Source: Provencibacterium sp.
Lineage (GTDB): Bacteria; Bacillota; Clostridia; Oscillospirales; Ruminococcaceae
Length of the DNA stretch: 64,000 bases
Reading direction: 5' to 3'
Assembly: GCA_022792175.1 (NCBI GenBank)
Contig: JAAWAN010000036.1
Coordinates: 57,044 to 121,043 of the forward strand
The number at the start of each line of letters is the position of its first letter. Position 1 is the stretch's first letter. The notes beneath the pieces are model-generated. The model was not told the DNA's origin and did not search any database. It saw only the letters and a list, made by a program, of their open reading frames with translations. Positions 1 through 8,852 of this stretch are shown piece after piece. The position numbers were made by a program, and so were the translations under genes.

Positions 1-63
1 CAAAGCCTGAATACGTTTTTGAAGCGGCTGGCGGAGGTTCCTTGTCCGCCGAGGGAGAACTGA
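1..63 (+). CDS. C-terminal tail of an upstream gene (partial)
   Basis: Frame 1 is open from the window edge to a TGA at 61-63 and gives about 20 residues ending in VPCPPREN, with a helix-like stretch before it (LNTFLKRLAE). The stop lies just before the Shine-Dalgarno of ftsH, as expected for a preceding gene in the same operon. Too little is visible to name the product. In many Firmicutes tilS or hpt precede ftsH, but nothing here proves that. Confidence 0.35.
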   Translation, partial: QSLNTFLKRLAEVPCPPREN

Positions 64-78
64 TTGGAGGAAAAGAGA

Positions 79-1905
79 ATGGAAGAGAAAAAGACCCCCA
101 AAAAGCCACTAATATTTTATTATTTTGTCGTGATGATGGTGCTCATGCTGTTCAATGCGCTGGTGTTTCCTTATCTGATGCGCGGCCGGATTACCGAGGT
201 GGATTATGGCACCTTCCTCTCCCAGGTGGACAGCGGAAACGTTTCCCGCGTAGAAGTGGAGGAAAGCCAGATAGCCTTCATTGCCAAAAACGAAGAGGGC
301 AAGGATGCGGTCTATATCACCGGGCGAATGGATGATCCCGGCCTGGTGGATCGGCTGCATAAAAAGGGTGGCATTATTTTTTCCGAGGTTATCCCCAAGC
401 AGAATTCGCCGCTGCTCAATTTCCTTCTGACCTGGATACTGCCGGTGGTCTTCTTCGTATTGCTCGGACAGCTGCTGATGCGCTTTATGCAAAAGCGCAT
501 GGGCGGGATGAACGCCATGCAGTTCGGCAAGAGCAACGCCAAAGTCTATGTACAGGCGCAGACGGGTAAAACCTTTGACGATGTAGCCGGCGAGGACGAG
601 GCAAAGGAGGCGCTCAAGGAGATTGTAGATTTTCTTCACAATCCGCAGAAATATGCCGATATCGGCGCCTCGATGCCCAAGGGCGCGCTGCTTGTCGGCC
701 CTCCCGGAACCGGTAAAACACTGCTGGCGCAGGCGGTAGCCGGAGAGGCGAAGGTGCCCTTTTTCTCCATTTCCGGCTCGGAATTTGTGGAGATGTTTGT
801 TGGCATGGGCGCGGCCAAGGTGCGCGATCTCTTTAAGCAGGCGCAGGAAAAGGCCCCTTGCATCGTCTTCATCGATGAGATTGATACCATCGGCAAAAAG
901 CGGGATACCGGCATGCCCGGCGGCAACGACGAGCGCGAGCAGACGCTCAACCAGCTGCTTACCGAGATGGACGGTTTCGACGGCAAGAAGGGGGTCGTCA
1001 TCCTCGCGGCGACCAACCGGCCGGATTCGCTTGATCCCGCCCTGCTTCGTCCCGGAAGATTTGACCGCCGTGTGCCGGTCGAGCTGCCTGATCTCAAGGG
1101 ACGGGAGGCGATTTTGCGGGTACATGCCCGGAAGGTAAAAACCGAGGAGGGCATCGACTACAATGCCATTGCCCGGGCAACCTCGGGCGCTTCCGGCGCG
1201 GAGCTGGCCAATATCGTCAACGAGGCGGCGCTGCGCGCCGTAAAGCTCGGCCGCTCGCTGGTCAGCCAGAATGATCTGGAGGAATCGGTGGAGGTGGTCA
1301 TTGCCGGCTATCAGCGCAAGGGGGCGGTTATCTCACAGAAGGAGAAAAAGATTATCGCCTACCATGAAATCGGCCATGCGCTGGTCGCCGCCCGGCAGAC
1401 CGAGTCCGCCCCGGTGCATAAGATTACCATCGTCCCGCGAACCTCGGGTGCGCTGGGATACACCATGCAGGTGGATGAGGGCGAGCGGGTGCTCATGACC
1501 CGTGAGGAAGCCTTTAACAAGATTGCAACGCTGACTGGCGGACGCGCCGCTGAGGAGCTGGTTTTCGGTTCCTTCACCTCGGGAGCCTCCAACGATATTG
1601 AGCAGGCAACCAAAATGGCCCGGTCGATGGTGACCCGTTACGGGATGAGCAGGGAATTTGATATGATGGCCCTGGAAACGGTGCAGAACCAGTATCTGGG
1701 CGGCGATACCTCGCTCACCTGCGCGGCGGGCACTGCCGAAAAGATCGATGAGGAGGTGCTCTCGCTCATCCGCGAGGCCCATGATAAGGCGCGCCGGATT
1801 CTGCAGGAAAATGAACAGAAGCTGCATGAGCTGGCCGACTATCTGCTGGGGAAGGAAACGATTACCGGCGAGGAGTTTATGGAGATTTTAAACCGCCCGC
1901 AGTAG
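79..1905 (+). CDS. ftsH: ATP-dependent zinc metalloprotease FtsH
   Basis: Membrane-anchored AAA+ protease that degrades misassembled membrane proteins and selected cytosolic regulators. The 608-residue product has a membrane segment near residues 10-30, a short extracytoplasmic domain, a second membrane segment near 115-135, then the AAA module: Walker A GPPGTGKT at about 207, Walker B IVFIDEID at about 261, and an SRH motif with RPGRFDR. The zinc site HEIGH lies at about 429 in the C-terminal M41 protease domain. The ATG at 79 was chosen because GGAGG at 66-70 sits 8 bases upstream; a TTG at 64 in the same frame has no such site. Length is normal for the family and all catalytic motifs are intact. 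Confidence 0.97.
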   Translation: MEEKKTPKKPLIFYYFVVMMVLMLFNALVFPYLMRGRITEVDYGTFLSQVDSGNVSRVEVEESQIAFIAKNEEGKDAVYITGRMDDPGLVDRLHKKGGIIFSEVIPKQNSPLLNFLLTWILPVVFFVLLGQLLMRFMQKRMGGMNAMQFGKSNAKVYVQAQTGKTFDDVAGEDEAKEALKEIVDFLHNPQKYADIGASMPKGALLVGPPGTGKTLLAQAVAGEAKVPFFSISGSEFVEMFVGMGAAKVRDLFKQAQEKAPCIVFIDEIDTIGKKRDTGMPGGNDEREQTLNQLLTEMDGFDGKKGVVILAATNRPDSLDPALLRPGRFDRRVPVELPDLKGREAILRVHARKVKTEEGIDYNAIARATSGASGAELANIVNEAALRAVKLGRSLVSQNDLEESVEVVIAGYQRKGAVISQKEKKIIAYHEIGHALVAARQTESAPVHKITIVPRTSGALGYTMQVDEGERVLMTREEAFNKIATLTGGRAAEELVFGSFTSGASNDIEQATKMARSMVTRYGMSREFDMMALETVQNQYLGGDTSLTCAAGTAEKIDEEVLSLIREAHDKARRILQENEQKLHELADYLLGKETITGEEFMEILNRPQ

Positions 1906-2069
1906 ATGCTGCCGGTCTTCTGAAAGGGCCTCGCTGGGAGAGACTGCAGCAGGCAAAGCGCTTCCGGCCGTTTGCCGGGCAGCCAGCAGGCCTCCTTTAA
2001 CAAGAGGGCAGCCCGCGGCAGGAGGCGGCCTTACCCATTTGCACGGGCTTTGCAACAGGAGGATGGAAG

Positions 2070-2459
2070 ATGAACAGGTTTCGTAATTTTATGGCGAGGC
2101 GCTATGGGATGGATGCTCTTTCCGGGGCGCTGCTGATTCTTTATCTGCTGATTGCCATGGTTGGGCAGGCGGTGCGGTTTCGTCCGATCCTCTGGCTTTC
2201 GCTTCTGCCGCTGGCATTTGCCGCCTATCGTGTTTTTTCGGCCGATACCCAGCGCCGCCGCCAGGAAAATGAAGCGTTTATGCGCTTTAGTATGCCGCTT
2301 GTGCATGCGGCTCGTGGGAGGCTGTCGCGCATGCGCGACAGAACCCACCGGTATTTTCGCTGTCCGCAGTGCGGGCGTTCGCTGCGGGTACCGCGCGGCA
2401 GGGGAAAGATTGAAATCACCTGCCCGCAGTGCCGGCACCGCTTTCAGAAGCGGACCTGA
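2070..2459 (+). CDS. Small membrane protein with C-terminal zinc ribbon
   Basis: 129 residues. The N-terminal half has two hydrophobic stretches (about residues 15-35 and 40-55). The C-terminal half has two CPQC knuckles (RCPQCGRSLRVPRG and TCPQCRHRF) about 20 residues apart, a typical zinc-ribbon spacing. An AGGAGG-type ribosome binding site precedes the ATG by about 8 bases. The downstream membrane protein gene starts 36 bases after its stop, so the two are probably co-transcribed. The ribbon resembles those of uncharacterised clostridial membrane proteins; no specific function can be assigned. Confidence 0.8.
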   Translation: MNRFRNFMARRYGMDALSGALLILYLLIAMVGQAVRFRPILWLSLLPLAFAAYRVFSADTQRRRQENEAFMRFSMPLVHAARGRLSRMRDRTHRYFRCPQCGRSLRVPRGRGKIEITCPQCRHRFQKRT

Positions 2460-2494
2460 GCGGCCGCCTGAAGGAGAGGTTGGAGGGAGCTTTG

Positions 2495-3175
2495 GTGCAA
2501 TCAGAACATCGGCGCTTTGCGGCCGCTTTGAATCTGGCGATGAAGCTTTGCCCGCTGGCGATGGCCGCTATTCTGGGGCTGATTATCGGAAAATATGCCC
2601 GAAAGCTGACAGTGGAGGATATTTTGAGCTTTACGCCGGATAACCTCCTTTTCGCTGCGGGAGTGATGCTCGGCATTTATGCAGTAAAGTCGCTCTCCGT
2701 CTTTTTCCCGCTGTTGCTGCTTTATTTCAGTGCCGGCGCGCTCTTTCCGCCTTTCTGGGCGGTAGCGGTGAATCTGTGCGGACTGTTTATCACCATTAAT
2801 ATCCCTTACTGGCTGGGACACTTTGCAGGCCGGGAATGGATGGAGCAGTTTCTTTGCCGCTATAAAAAGGCGGCGCGGCTGGCCCGGCTGCAAAGCAGAA
2901 ACGAGTGGTTTGTCTCCTATATCCTGCGGGTGGTGAATCTTCTTCCCGGAGATGTCGTCAGTCTCTTTCTGGGCGCGATGGATACTAGCTATCTTCCCTA
3001 TGTGACCGGCTCGCTGGCGGGTCTTGCCCCCACCATGCTGGCCGCCACTCTGATGGGGGTCAACATCACCGACCCGCTCTCCTGGGAGTTTCTGCTCTCT
3101 GCGGGAACGACGGTGCTGCTTTCGGTTGTTTCCTTTATCGTTTACCGACGAATGGCGATGAAAAAGGAGCAGTAA
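2495..3175 (+). CDS. TVP38/TMEM64 (DedA-like, VTT domain) membrane protein
   Basis: 226 residues, strongly hydrophobic with about six membrane segments. The central conserved block (NLLPGDVVSLFLGAMDTSY, followed by a glycine-rich AGLAPTMLAATLMG) matches the VTT/SNARE-associated domain of the TVP38/TMEM64 family, thought to act in membrane lipid or small-molecule transport; the substrate is unknown. The GTG at 2495 is preferred because GGAGG at 2482-2486 is 8 bases upstream. An upstream in-frame start at 2429 would overlap the zinc-ribbon gene and has no ribosome binding site. A TTG at 2492 is also possible. Confidence 0.85.
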   Translation: MQSEHRRFAAALNLAMKLCPLAMAAILGLIIGKYARKLTVEDILSFTPDNLLFAAGVMLGIYAVKSLSVFFPLLLLYFSAGALFPPFWAVAVNLCGLFITINIPYWLGHFAGREWMEQFLCRYKKAARLARLQSRNEWFVSYILRVVNLLPGDVVSLFLGAMDTSYLPYVTGSLAGLAPTMLAATLMGVNITDPLSWEFLLSAGTTVLLSVVSFIVYRRMAMKKEQ

Positions 3176-3283
3176 AGTGGGTTGCCCGAACAGACGCCAA
3201 AGAGGAAAATACCTTTGACCTCACCAAATCCGCATGGCTGCTCTCTGCTGCCGATAAAAAAGGACTGCGCAAAATGGAATCAT

Positions 3284-3376
3284 ATAACCACTGCGGGATA
3301 CCTCGAATACAAGGCACATGGCAGCTATGCTGTATTTGTCGCGAAACCGTTCCATGACTCGATACTTCAGCTTCAC
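3284..3376 (-). pseudogene. Truncated IS3-family transposase orfB (5' fragment)
   Basis: Reading leftward from about 3376 the translation runs KLKYRVMERFRDKYSIAA and then MCLVFEVSRSGY, which is the start of IS3-family OrfB, the DDE integrase subunit. In intact relatives it continues into a YAWRKR-type segment and a long rve domain. Here the homology breaks after SGY and the DDE core is absent. The fragment overlaps the end of orfA by a few bases in another frame, the normal IS3 arrangement for programmed frameshifting. Confidence 0.75.
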
Positions 3377-3654
3377 CTCCTTCCAGCTTCGGACAGAAAA
3401 TTACGCAGCAGCTCCACCTGCATACGCAGTTCCGCCAGCTCGTTGCTGCGCTGTGTTTCTTCGTTTGCCGGGTTCTGGCGGGGGTGTCCCTTCGCTCGGG
3501 GAACATGACCGTCTGCTATCCTTTGGGCTTTGTTATTCTGCCGTGTGATGAGCTTTTTGATCTGCTTGAGCGTCAGGCCATAGCTTTCCGCTCTTTCCCG
3601 GTCCGTTTCTCCCGCCGCTTTCCGTCGGAATACTTCCCCGCTTAACGGCTCCAC
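3373..3654 (-). CDS. IS3-family transposase orfA (helix-turn-helix subunit)
   Basis: 93 residues. The N-terminal part (AESYGLTLKQIKKLITRQN) is an HTH-like segment for end recognition, and the C-terminal part (NELAELRMQVELLRNFLSE) is a leucine-zipper-like coiled coil typical of IS3 OrfA. The start given is a GTG at 3654. An ATG at about 3676 lies in another frame, so the original N-terminus may have been shifted by a small indel. Since orfB is truncated the gene has probably lost its function. Confidence 0.7.
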   Translation of the reverse strand: MEPLSGEVFRRKAAGETDRERAESYGLTLKQIKKLITRQNNKAQRIADGHVPRAKGHPRQNPANEETQRSNELAELRMQVELLRNFLSEAGRR

Positions 3655-3682
3655 TTTTGTATAATGTTCTGCGCATATAGAT

Positions 3683-3728
3683 GGCCTCCTGCCGTAGCTT
3701 TTATTCTACAACAGGAGGCCTCTTTTTT
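3683..3728 (+). terminator. Hairpin with T-run inside the IS3 end
   Basis: GGCCTCCTG at 3683-3691 pairs with CAGGAGGCC at 3712-3720, extended by an inner GTAG/CTAC, and is followed on the + strand by TCTTTTTT. It lies between the IS right end and orfA. Its orientation would stop + strand transcription, leaving the element or passing through it. Many insertion sequences carry such subterminal hairpins that limit outside transcription into the transposase gene. Confidence 0.7.
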
Positions 3729-3793
3729 CACTGTCCGTTTTTCGGGTTATTGTCCAGCTTTGCAACCAGCCCCTTCTGATATGCGGGAAGTCT

Positions 3794-4072
3794 TTATCCC
3801 GGCAGGAATATCATCGCCAGAACGGCCGCTCCGGCAGCGGCATAAAGCCCGTTTACCAGCAGACTTGCCTTCATCGGCAGCGTCTGCAGCCGCAGGCGCA
3901 GATAGCAGAGAAGGGTGTAGACGCCGCCTGCAATCATCAGGGCGGCATAGGCAGAAATGATGATTTCCGCCGCTGGCGATTCGAGCGCCCAGTCGTGCCT
4001 GCGCAGCGGAAGAATCGTCCAGGGAAGGAAAACGAATAAAATGCTGACTGCGGCAAGAAGCCTGTCTTTCAT
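3794..4072 (-). CDS. Small hydrophobic protein at the end of the ABC operon
   Basis: 92 residues with about three membrane segments and no recognised domain. It is the last gene of the leftward ABC operon, 38 bases after the second permease, with an AGAGGT-like ribosome binding site. Its place suggests an accessory membrane component of the immunity-type transporter or a transporter-linked orphan. The family is not recognised. Confidence 0.65.
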   Translation of the reverse strand: MKDRLLAAVSILFVFLPWTILPLRRHDWALESPAAEIIISAYAALMIAGGVYTLLCYLRLRLQTLPMKASLLVNGLYAAAGAAVLAMIFLPG

Positions 4073-4110
4073 TTTCGGGACCTCTTTTCTCTGACAGATT
4101 TATTTTTGTC

Positions 4111-4881
4111 TCAGTTTGTCTCGCTTTTCCCAAACCGCAAACAGCTTATCGTTAGGCAGGCGGCGGAAAACAGGATGGCAACAGGCAGCAGTGGGAAAGG
4201 GCTTACCTGCCAGGTGCTGATGCCGTCCGCCAGCCGGCCATATTCTGCGGTCATGATATAAAATGGATAGCACATCGGGTAGAGATACCAGATTTTGGTG
4301 TTCATGGCCAAAACGGCGGGGACGATGGAAAAAAGCCCGATCCCGGCCGAAAAGAGAGGGGATGGGATGCAGACGCTCAGCAGCCAGAAGAAGGTGAGCA
4401 TGGGCAGCGCCGCCAGCAGCAGGATGCCCGCCCGAGAGAGCACATAGGAAAGCGGCAGGACAAACGGGTATTGCCGGTTTGCACCGATGAGGGCGGCGCT
4501 GGCGCAATAGGCGGCAGCCGAAAAAAGGAGCATAAAGACCGCCAGCGCCAGCAGGATAAAAAATTTTGCCAGACACAGCTTTGCGGCGTTTACCGGCAGA
4601 GAGAGCATTTTGAATAGCCCCCGTTCCCCGCGTTCGAGCTGCATGAGCAAAACGGTGCAGATGACCATACTGGCGGGGAACATAAACCAGGAGAGTCCCA
4701 AAAATCCCTGAATGAAAAAGTTCTGCTCGGGCGGGATGCCCAGTTCGGTCCGGTCAAAATAAATTTGAACGTTGAAAGTGGCGGGCAGCCAGAGGAAAAA
4801 TGCAGCCGCCAGCAGAATAAATCCTATTTTTGAACGGCGCAGCTTTAAAAGCTCGATATGCAGAAGCGATAAAAAGCTCAT
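4111..4881 (-). CDS. ABC-2 permease, lantibiotic-immunity (MutG/LanG-like) subunit
   Basis: 256 residues with about six membrane segments in ABC-2 arrangement. The N-terminal LLHIELLKLRRSKIGF motif is typical of MutE/MutG-type permeases, which pair with a LanF-type ATPase to expel cationic antimicrobial peptides from the membrane. The ATG at 4881 has a GGAGGTGG site just upstream and overlaps the stop of the preceding permease by four bases, which implies translational coupling. A longer open frame to 4995 lies inside that permease and lacks a ribosome binding site. Confidence 0.85.
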   Translation of the reverse strand: MSFLSLLHIELLKLRRSKIGFILLAAAFFLWLPATFNVQIYFDRTELGIPPEQNFFIQGFLGLSWFMFPASMVICTVLLMQLERGERGLFKMLSLPVNAAKLCLAKFFILLALAVFMLLFSAAAYCASAALIGANRQYPFVLPLSYVLSRAGILLLAALPMLTFFWLLSVCIPSPLFSAGIGLFSIVPAVLAMNTKIWYLYPMCYPFYIMTAEYGRLADGISTWQVSPFPLLPVAILFSAACLTISCLRFGKSETN

Positions 4882-5594
4882 AGAAACCACCTCCTGATTT
4901 TCAGCAGCAAAAGCTCTGCTGCGGCCAGCAGGCCGCTTTCCACCGCTGCCGCCTCCAGAAGGCAGCGGGCGGATTCGGCGGAAAGCTGCGTCCATATCCG
5001 CAGAGGCAGGGAGAAGGGGAAGAGCGAAAAGAGCAGCCCCTTTTCCGGCAGCATGCCCGCCATAAAGATGCAGATGACCCCGACTCCCAGCGCGGTCCAG
5101 ATGTTTTTAAAGATTTCGGCCGCCAGCAGCGAGCAGAGAAGGGAGGGCAGCAGCATCACAAAGGAAAACCCGAAGCTTTGCAGCAGAGAAAGAAGGTCCG
5201 TGTGCCCGAACCAGTGCGCCGAGCAGAAGGCCACTGCCGCCGCTTCCACGGCAAGCGCTGGCAGGCAGAGAAAGGCTATCAGCGACAGCTTGCCGAAAAA
5301 CAGCCCGCCCTCCCAAAGGGGCAGCGCACGCATATGCCCGATGGCCCCGTCGGCATATTCGAGGTGATAGAGCGCGCAGGCGCCGGCCAGCACCAAAAAG
5401 AGATTGAACATTGCCATCACCGGCCAGTTGGCCAGGAGAAGAACCGACAGGGGAGAGGACTCCTGTCCGACATAGTTTTCCCAGCGAAAGGCCATGTTGA
5501 TGACCGGGACAGCGGCCGCCAGCAGGCTGCCGCCGATAAAGGCGGGCCAAATGCCGGTGCGCCGGATTTTTCTCCATTCCAGAGCGAGGGCCAT
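4878..5594 (-). CDS. ABC-2 permease, lantibiotic-immunity (MutE/LanE-like) subunit
   Basis: 238 residues, about six membrane segments, starting with MALALEWRKIRRTG, a basic cytoplasmic N-terminus typical of this permease family. A loop with HLEYADGAIGHMRALP matches the EHRSGSW-like cytoplasmic segment of LanE proteins. It starts one base after the ATPase stop, with GGGGAGG upstream of the ATG, and is coupled to the next permease by a four-base overlap. It is expected to form a heteromeric membrane channel with that protein. Confidence 0.85.
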   Translation of the reverse strand: MALALEWRKIRRTGIWPAFIGGSLLAAAVPVINMAFRWENYVGQESSPLSVLLLANWPVMAMFNLFLVLAGACALYHLEYADGAIGHMRALPLWEGGLFFGKLSLIAFLCLPALAVEAAAVAFCSAHWFGHTDLLSLLQSFGFSFVMLLPSLLCSLLAAEIFKNIWTALGVGVICIFMAGMLPEKGLLFSLFPFSLPLRIWTQLSAESARCLLEAAAVESGLLAAAELLLLKIRRWFL

Positions 5595-5595
5595 T

Positions 5596-6348
5596 TTATC
5601 TGCCTCCCCTCTGGTTATCCTGATTAATCAGCGCAAGAAAGGTATCTTCCAGATTATCGGTCGGGTATCCCTGCGCCGCCGCATCCTCCCGCAGCTGTTC
5701 GAGCGTACCCTCAAAGAGCAGGCGTCCGTGGTTGAGAATGCCCACCCAGCCGGCCATTCGCTCTACCTCGGCGAGCAGATGGGAGCAGACGAGCACCGTG
5801 CAGGCATACCGCTGCGGCAGCGAGCGGATGAGCTCCCGGATCTCATGAATGCCCGCCGGATCAAGCCCGTTTGTGGGCTCATCCAGCAGCAGGATGGGGG
5901 GCTTTCCGATCAGCGCCTGCGCGAGCCCCAGCCGCTGCTTCATGCCCAGCGAGTATTTTTTTACCGTCCGGCCTTTGTAGGGGGAGAGTCCGGTTATTTC
6001 GAGCGCCTCTGAAACAGCAGACCTCGGCAGATCCAGTATCCGGCGGATAATTTCCAGATTTTCCTCGCCGGTCAGGTTCCCATAAAAGGCAGGCGCCTCA
6101 ATCAGTGAGGCGACCTTTTTCAGAATAGGCAGCCGCTCCTTCGGGTACTGCATGCCGTCAATCGTAAAAGAACCGGAGGTGGGCCTTGTCAGCCCCAGAA
6201 GCATCTTCATCGTGGTGGATTTCCCCGCGCCGTTCGGCCCGAGAAAGCCATAGACCACCCCCTGAGGGATATGAAGATTCAAATCGGAGACGGCGAAAAA
6301 CCCGTCATAGCTTTTAGTGAGCTCGGTGGTTTCGATGATAGGAGTCAT
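5596..6348 (-). CDS. ABC transporter ATPase, lantibiotic/CAMP-immunity (LanF/CprA-like)
   Basis: 250-residue ATPase with Walker A GPNGAGKST, signature YSLGMKQRLGLAQAL, Walker B ILLLDEPTNGLDP and a switch His in CSHLL. The LGMKQR-type signature is typical of LanF/BcrA exporters giving resistance to lantibiotics, bacitracin or host cationic peptides. It is the first gene of a leftward operon with two ABC-2 permeases. A two-component system lies divergently upstream, the same gene set as CprABC-CprRK of Clostridioides difficile. No lantibiotic biosynthesis genes are nearby, so it is a stand-alone resistance pump. The ATG at 6348 is used; the upstream TTG at 6357 is poorly spaced. Confidence 0.9.
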   Translation of the reverse strand: MTPIIETTELTKSYDGFFAVSDLNLHIPQGVVYGFLGPNGAGKSTTMKMLLGLTRPTSGSFTIDGMQYPKERLPILKKVASLIEAPAFYGNLTGEENLEIIRRILDLPRSAVSEALEITGLSPYKGRTVKKYSLGMKQRLGLAQALIGKPPILLLDEPTNGLDPAGIHEIRELIRSLPQRYACTVLVCSHLLAEVERMAGWVGILNHGRLLFEGTLEQLREDAAAQGYPTDNLEDTFLALINQDNQRGGR

Positions 6349-6432
6349 TGCAGGCAAACATCCTTTCCGGAAGGGTAGGCCGGATAAGCCCGGTCCTCTG
6401 CCTTCCCTTTTTCTTTTTTCTTTGCTGACTCT

Positions 6433-6490
6433 ATTTTACCTCCTGCACCTTGCGCCTGCCTTTTCATCAGCTTACATTTACCTTACATTT
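6433..6490 (-). promoter_or_regulatory. Candidate response-regulator box and -10 of the ABC operon
   Basis: Two identical octamers TTACATTT at 6472-6479 and 6483-6490 are spaced 11 bases start to start, one helical turn, as in OmpR-family binding sites. On the leftward strand a TAAAAT -10 (6438-6433) follows, with no good -35 at the right distance, as expected for an activator-dependent promoter. The adjacent OmpR-type regulator is the obvious ligand; this is inference from layout. Confidence 0.5.
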
Positions 6491-6522
6491 TTTCTTCATC
6501 CGGGAAAAGAAGAAAGGTTATG

Positions 6523-6550
6523 CTATAATAGCCGCAGGCGGCTATTATAG
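6523..6550. repeat. Perfect 13-bp palindrome with -10 boxes (copy 1)
   Basis: Arms CTATAATAGCCGC (6523-6535) and GCGGCTATTATAG (6538-6550) around a two-base spacer. Each arm reads TATAAT in its own direction. It lies between the ABC operon and the two-component genes, about 160 bases before the latter. The same core occurs near 11,900 and, degenerate, near 24,780. Confidence 0.8.
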
Positions 6551-6708
6551 GCTGATTTATTCGGGCATGGCCGATTATGCCCATAGCCACTTTGTGTCTA
6601 TGGTATAATAACAGTAGAAAGGCCGTGGCGGGCGGGCCCTTTCGCCTGTGTCCGCCTTTTTGCCTTTAGGTAGGGCAGCCGAAAACAGAAGGAAACGGGG
6701 GAAAAGCT

Positions 6709-7413
6709 TTGGCTGAGGATTATCTGAAAACGAAACGCATTCTGTTGGTGGATGATGAAAGAGAGCTGCTGCAGCTGCTGGAAACCATTCTGCGGGAGGA
6801 TGGCTTTACCAGTATTTGTACGGCGCAGAGCGCTGCAGAGGCTTTGAGAGCCGCAGAGGACCGGCCTCCGGCGCTGGCGGTTCTGGATGTCATGCTTCCG
6901 GACGGGGACGGCTTTTCTCTGCTTCGGCGGCTGCGGGAAGAGGGCGATTACCCGGTTTTATTTCTGAGCGCCCGCGGGGAGGAGGAGGACAGGCTGCAGG
7001 GCTTCGGGCTGGGGGCGGATGACTATATCGTTAAGCCCTTTTTGCCGCGGGAGCTGCTTTTCCGCATTGCGGCCGTTCTGCGCAGAAGCTATCGGGAGGA
7101 AAACCCGTGCATCTGCCTTCAGGGGAGCGAGATTGACTTTTCCCGCGCCGAGGTGATAAAAAACGGGGAAACACTCCCGCTCACCGCCAAGGAGCATGCG
7201 CTGCTTTCGGCGCTCTATCAGGCCGATGGGCGGATTGTCACTATCGATGCGCTCTGCGCGGCGGCCTGGGGGGATAATCCGTTTGGCTATGAAAACTCGC
7301 TGATGGCGCATATACGCCGTATTCGGGAAAAAATTGAGGAGAACCCCTCTCAGCCTCTTTCGCTGATTACGGTAAAGGGTCTGGGCTACCGGCTGCTTGT
7401 AAAAAGAAAATGA
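6709..7413 (+). CDS. OmpR-family response regulator
   Basis: 234 residues: receiver domain with the acidic pair (LLVDDE near residue 15), phospho-acceptor Asp60 in LAVLDVMLPDGDG, the switch region LFLSA and Lys in DDYIVKPF, then a winged-helix DNA-binding domain ending in VKGLGYRLL. The start is TTG at 6709 with a GGGGGAA site upstream. It is followed by its kinase gene and divergent from the immunity-type ABC operon, which it most likely activates. A TATAAT with an upstream TG (6604-6609) could serve as its promoter. Confidence 0.93.
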   Translation: MAEDYLKTKRILLVDDERELLQLLETILREDGFTSICTAQSAAEALRAAEDRPPALAVLDVMLPDGDGFSLLRRLREEGDYPVLFLSARGEEEDRLQGFGLGADDYIVKPFLPRELLFRIAAVLRRSYREENPCICLQGSEIDFSRAEVIKNGETLPLTAKEHALLSALYQADGRIVTIDALCAAAWGDNPFGYENSLMAHIRRIREKIEENPSQPLSLITVKGLGYRLLVKRK

Positions 7414-7429
7414 GGGGAGAGTGGCACAG

Positions 7430-8824
7430 ATGAAGAATCTTTTTAAGCTCATTCGCCGCTTTGTCGGCATGCTGCTTTTAAGCTCTCCTCTTATCCTGCT
7501 GCTGAATCTTCTGCTGCTGGGCCTTCTTACCTCCCGGCAGGCCCCCAACGCCGATCCCTGGACGATGGCCCAGCAGGCAGCCGAGGCGCTGCAGCTCTCC
7601 CCGGAGGGCTGCAGCCTGCCAGAGCCGCTAGAGCAGTCGCTGGAAAACGAGGGAATATGGGCGGTCTATATCGATAACCATACGCTGCGCGCAGCATGGC
7701 AGACGAAAAACCTGCCAGACTGCATTCCAGCCAGCTACACGGCGGCGGATATCGCCCGGCTGACCCGCGGCTATATGGAGGATTATCCCACCTTTACCGG
7801 GGTGGGACAGTCGGGGCTGATGGTGCTTGGATACCCGAAGCAGAGCTACTGGAAAAACCTCTGGCCGAGCTGGGATTATCAGCTGATTGCAGGGCTGCCG
7901 GCCCTTCTGCTGCTTTTCGTGCTTATGAATCTGCTGATGCTGGTCCTGATTTATCTGATGGCCATCTCCAAACTGTTAAAATCCATTCAACCGATTACAG
8001 ATGGTATACAGGATCTGGGGGCATGCCGGCCGGTATATATCCGCCAGGAGGGGCCGCTCTCTGAGATTGCGCTGCATATCAATCGGGCAAGTGAGCGGCT
8101 GCAGTTTCAGAATTTTCAGCTGCGCCGCCGGGAAACGGCCCGGGTGAACTGGATTGCGGGCGTTTCGCACGACATCCGCACCCCGCTTTCGATGGTGATG
8201 GGATATGCCGCCCAGCTGCAGAAGGATGTGCGGCTGCCGCAGGAGGCGCGCGGCAGGGCAGAGGTCATTTTAAAGCAGAGCGAGCGGATGAAAAACCTGA
8301 TTGGCGATTTAAACCTTGCCTCCCGGCTGGAATATAACATGCAGCCGATCGAGAAACGGCCGGAGAATATGCTTATGCTGGTGCGGCAGGCGGCGGTTGA
8401 CTTTATCAACCTGCAGCAGGAGGAGCGCTATCCTGTTCAGTGGGAGGAGGAGCGGCCGCCTGCCGGCTGCACCGTCTGCGCAGATGGGAGGCTGATACAG
8501 AGGGCGGTCACTAATCTTCTCCAAAACTGTGTAAACCATAATGAGCAGGGCTGCACCATCTATCTCTCCCTTTTGGAGGAAGGGGGAAACTGCATCGTCA
8601 GCGTGGAGGATGACGGGGCAGGTGTTTCAGACAGCCAGCTGAAGCGGCTGAAGGGCCCTTTGCAGGATGGGAGCGGCGGCGCTTTCTGGCAGCAGCATGG
8701 ATTGGGGCTGTCCATCGTCCGGCAGATTGCAGCGTCACATGGCGGCAGGCTGGAGCTTTTTCGCAGCGCGCACGGCGGCTTTGCCGCCCGGCTGATTCTG
8801 CCGGTGAAAAAGGGAAGCGAATAG
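7430..8824 (+). CDS. Membrane sensor histidine kinase of the ABC-linked system
   Basis: 464 residues. A membrane segment near 20-40 and another near 150-175 enclose an extracytoplasmic loop of about 110 residues. The kinase core has the phospho-acceptor His247 in GVSHDIRTPLSM, N box LLQNCVNHNEQ, G1 box EDDGAGVS and G2 box HGLGLSIVRQIAASHGG. The loop size is unlike the very short loops of BceS-type kinases, so direct ligand sensing is possible, as for LanK/CprK. ATG 7430 is favoured because GAGGGGAGA ends 9 bases upstream; a GTG at 7421 is too close to it. Confidence 0.92.
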   Translation: MKNLFKLIRRFVGMLLLSSPLILLLNLLLLGLLTSRQAPNADPWTMAQQAAEALQLSPEGCSLPEPLEQSLENEGIWAVYIDNHTLRAAWQTKNLPDCIPASYTAADIARLTRGYMEDYPTFTGVGQSGLMVLGYPKQSYWKNLWPSWDYQLIAGLPALLLLFVLMNLLMLVLIYLMAISKLLKSIQPITDGIQDLGACRPVYIRQEGPLSEIALHINRASERLQFQNFQLRRRETARVNWIAGVSHDIRTPLSMVMGYAAQLQKDVRLPQEARGRAEVILKQSERMKNLIGDLNLASRLEYNMQPIEKRPENMLMLVRQAAVDFINLQQEERYPVQWEEERPPAGCTVCADGRLIQRAVTNLLQNCVNHNEQGCTIYLSLLEEGGNCIVSVEDDGAGVSDSQLKRLKGPLQDGSGGAFWQQHGLGLSIVRQIAASHGGRLELFRSAHGGFAARLILPVKKGSE

Positions 8825-8852
8825 GAGAGCGGCCTTTTCTGCCGGCCCTGTA

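Larger units (their letters stand above)
3284..3755 (-). mobile_element. Remnant of an IS3-family insertion sequence
   Basis: The leftward-reading remnant has a complete-looking orfA, the first 30 or so codons of orfB, a subterminal hairpin and a right end with a plausible terminal repeat (leftward strand TGGACAATAACCCG at about 3743-3756). The left end is missing: orfB homology stops abruptly near 3284 and what follows is unrelated. It therefore cannot transpose by itself. Element borders are approximate because no target duplication can be seen. Confidence 0.7.

Noticed and set aside
109..1125. 338-codon leftward frame opposite ftsH
   Set aside because: Shadow of the ftsH coding strand; the + strand product has every FtsH motif.
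3794..8824. Lantibiotic biosynthesis cluster
   Set aside because: Only the immunity-type transporter and two-component genes are present; no precursor peptide, dehydratase, cyclase or protease gene was found nearby.
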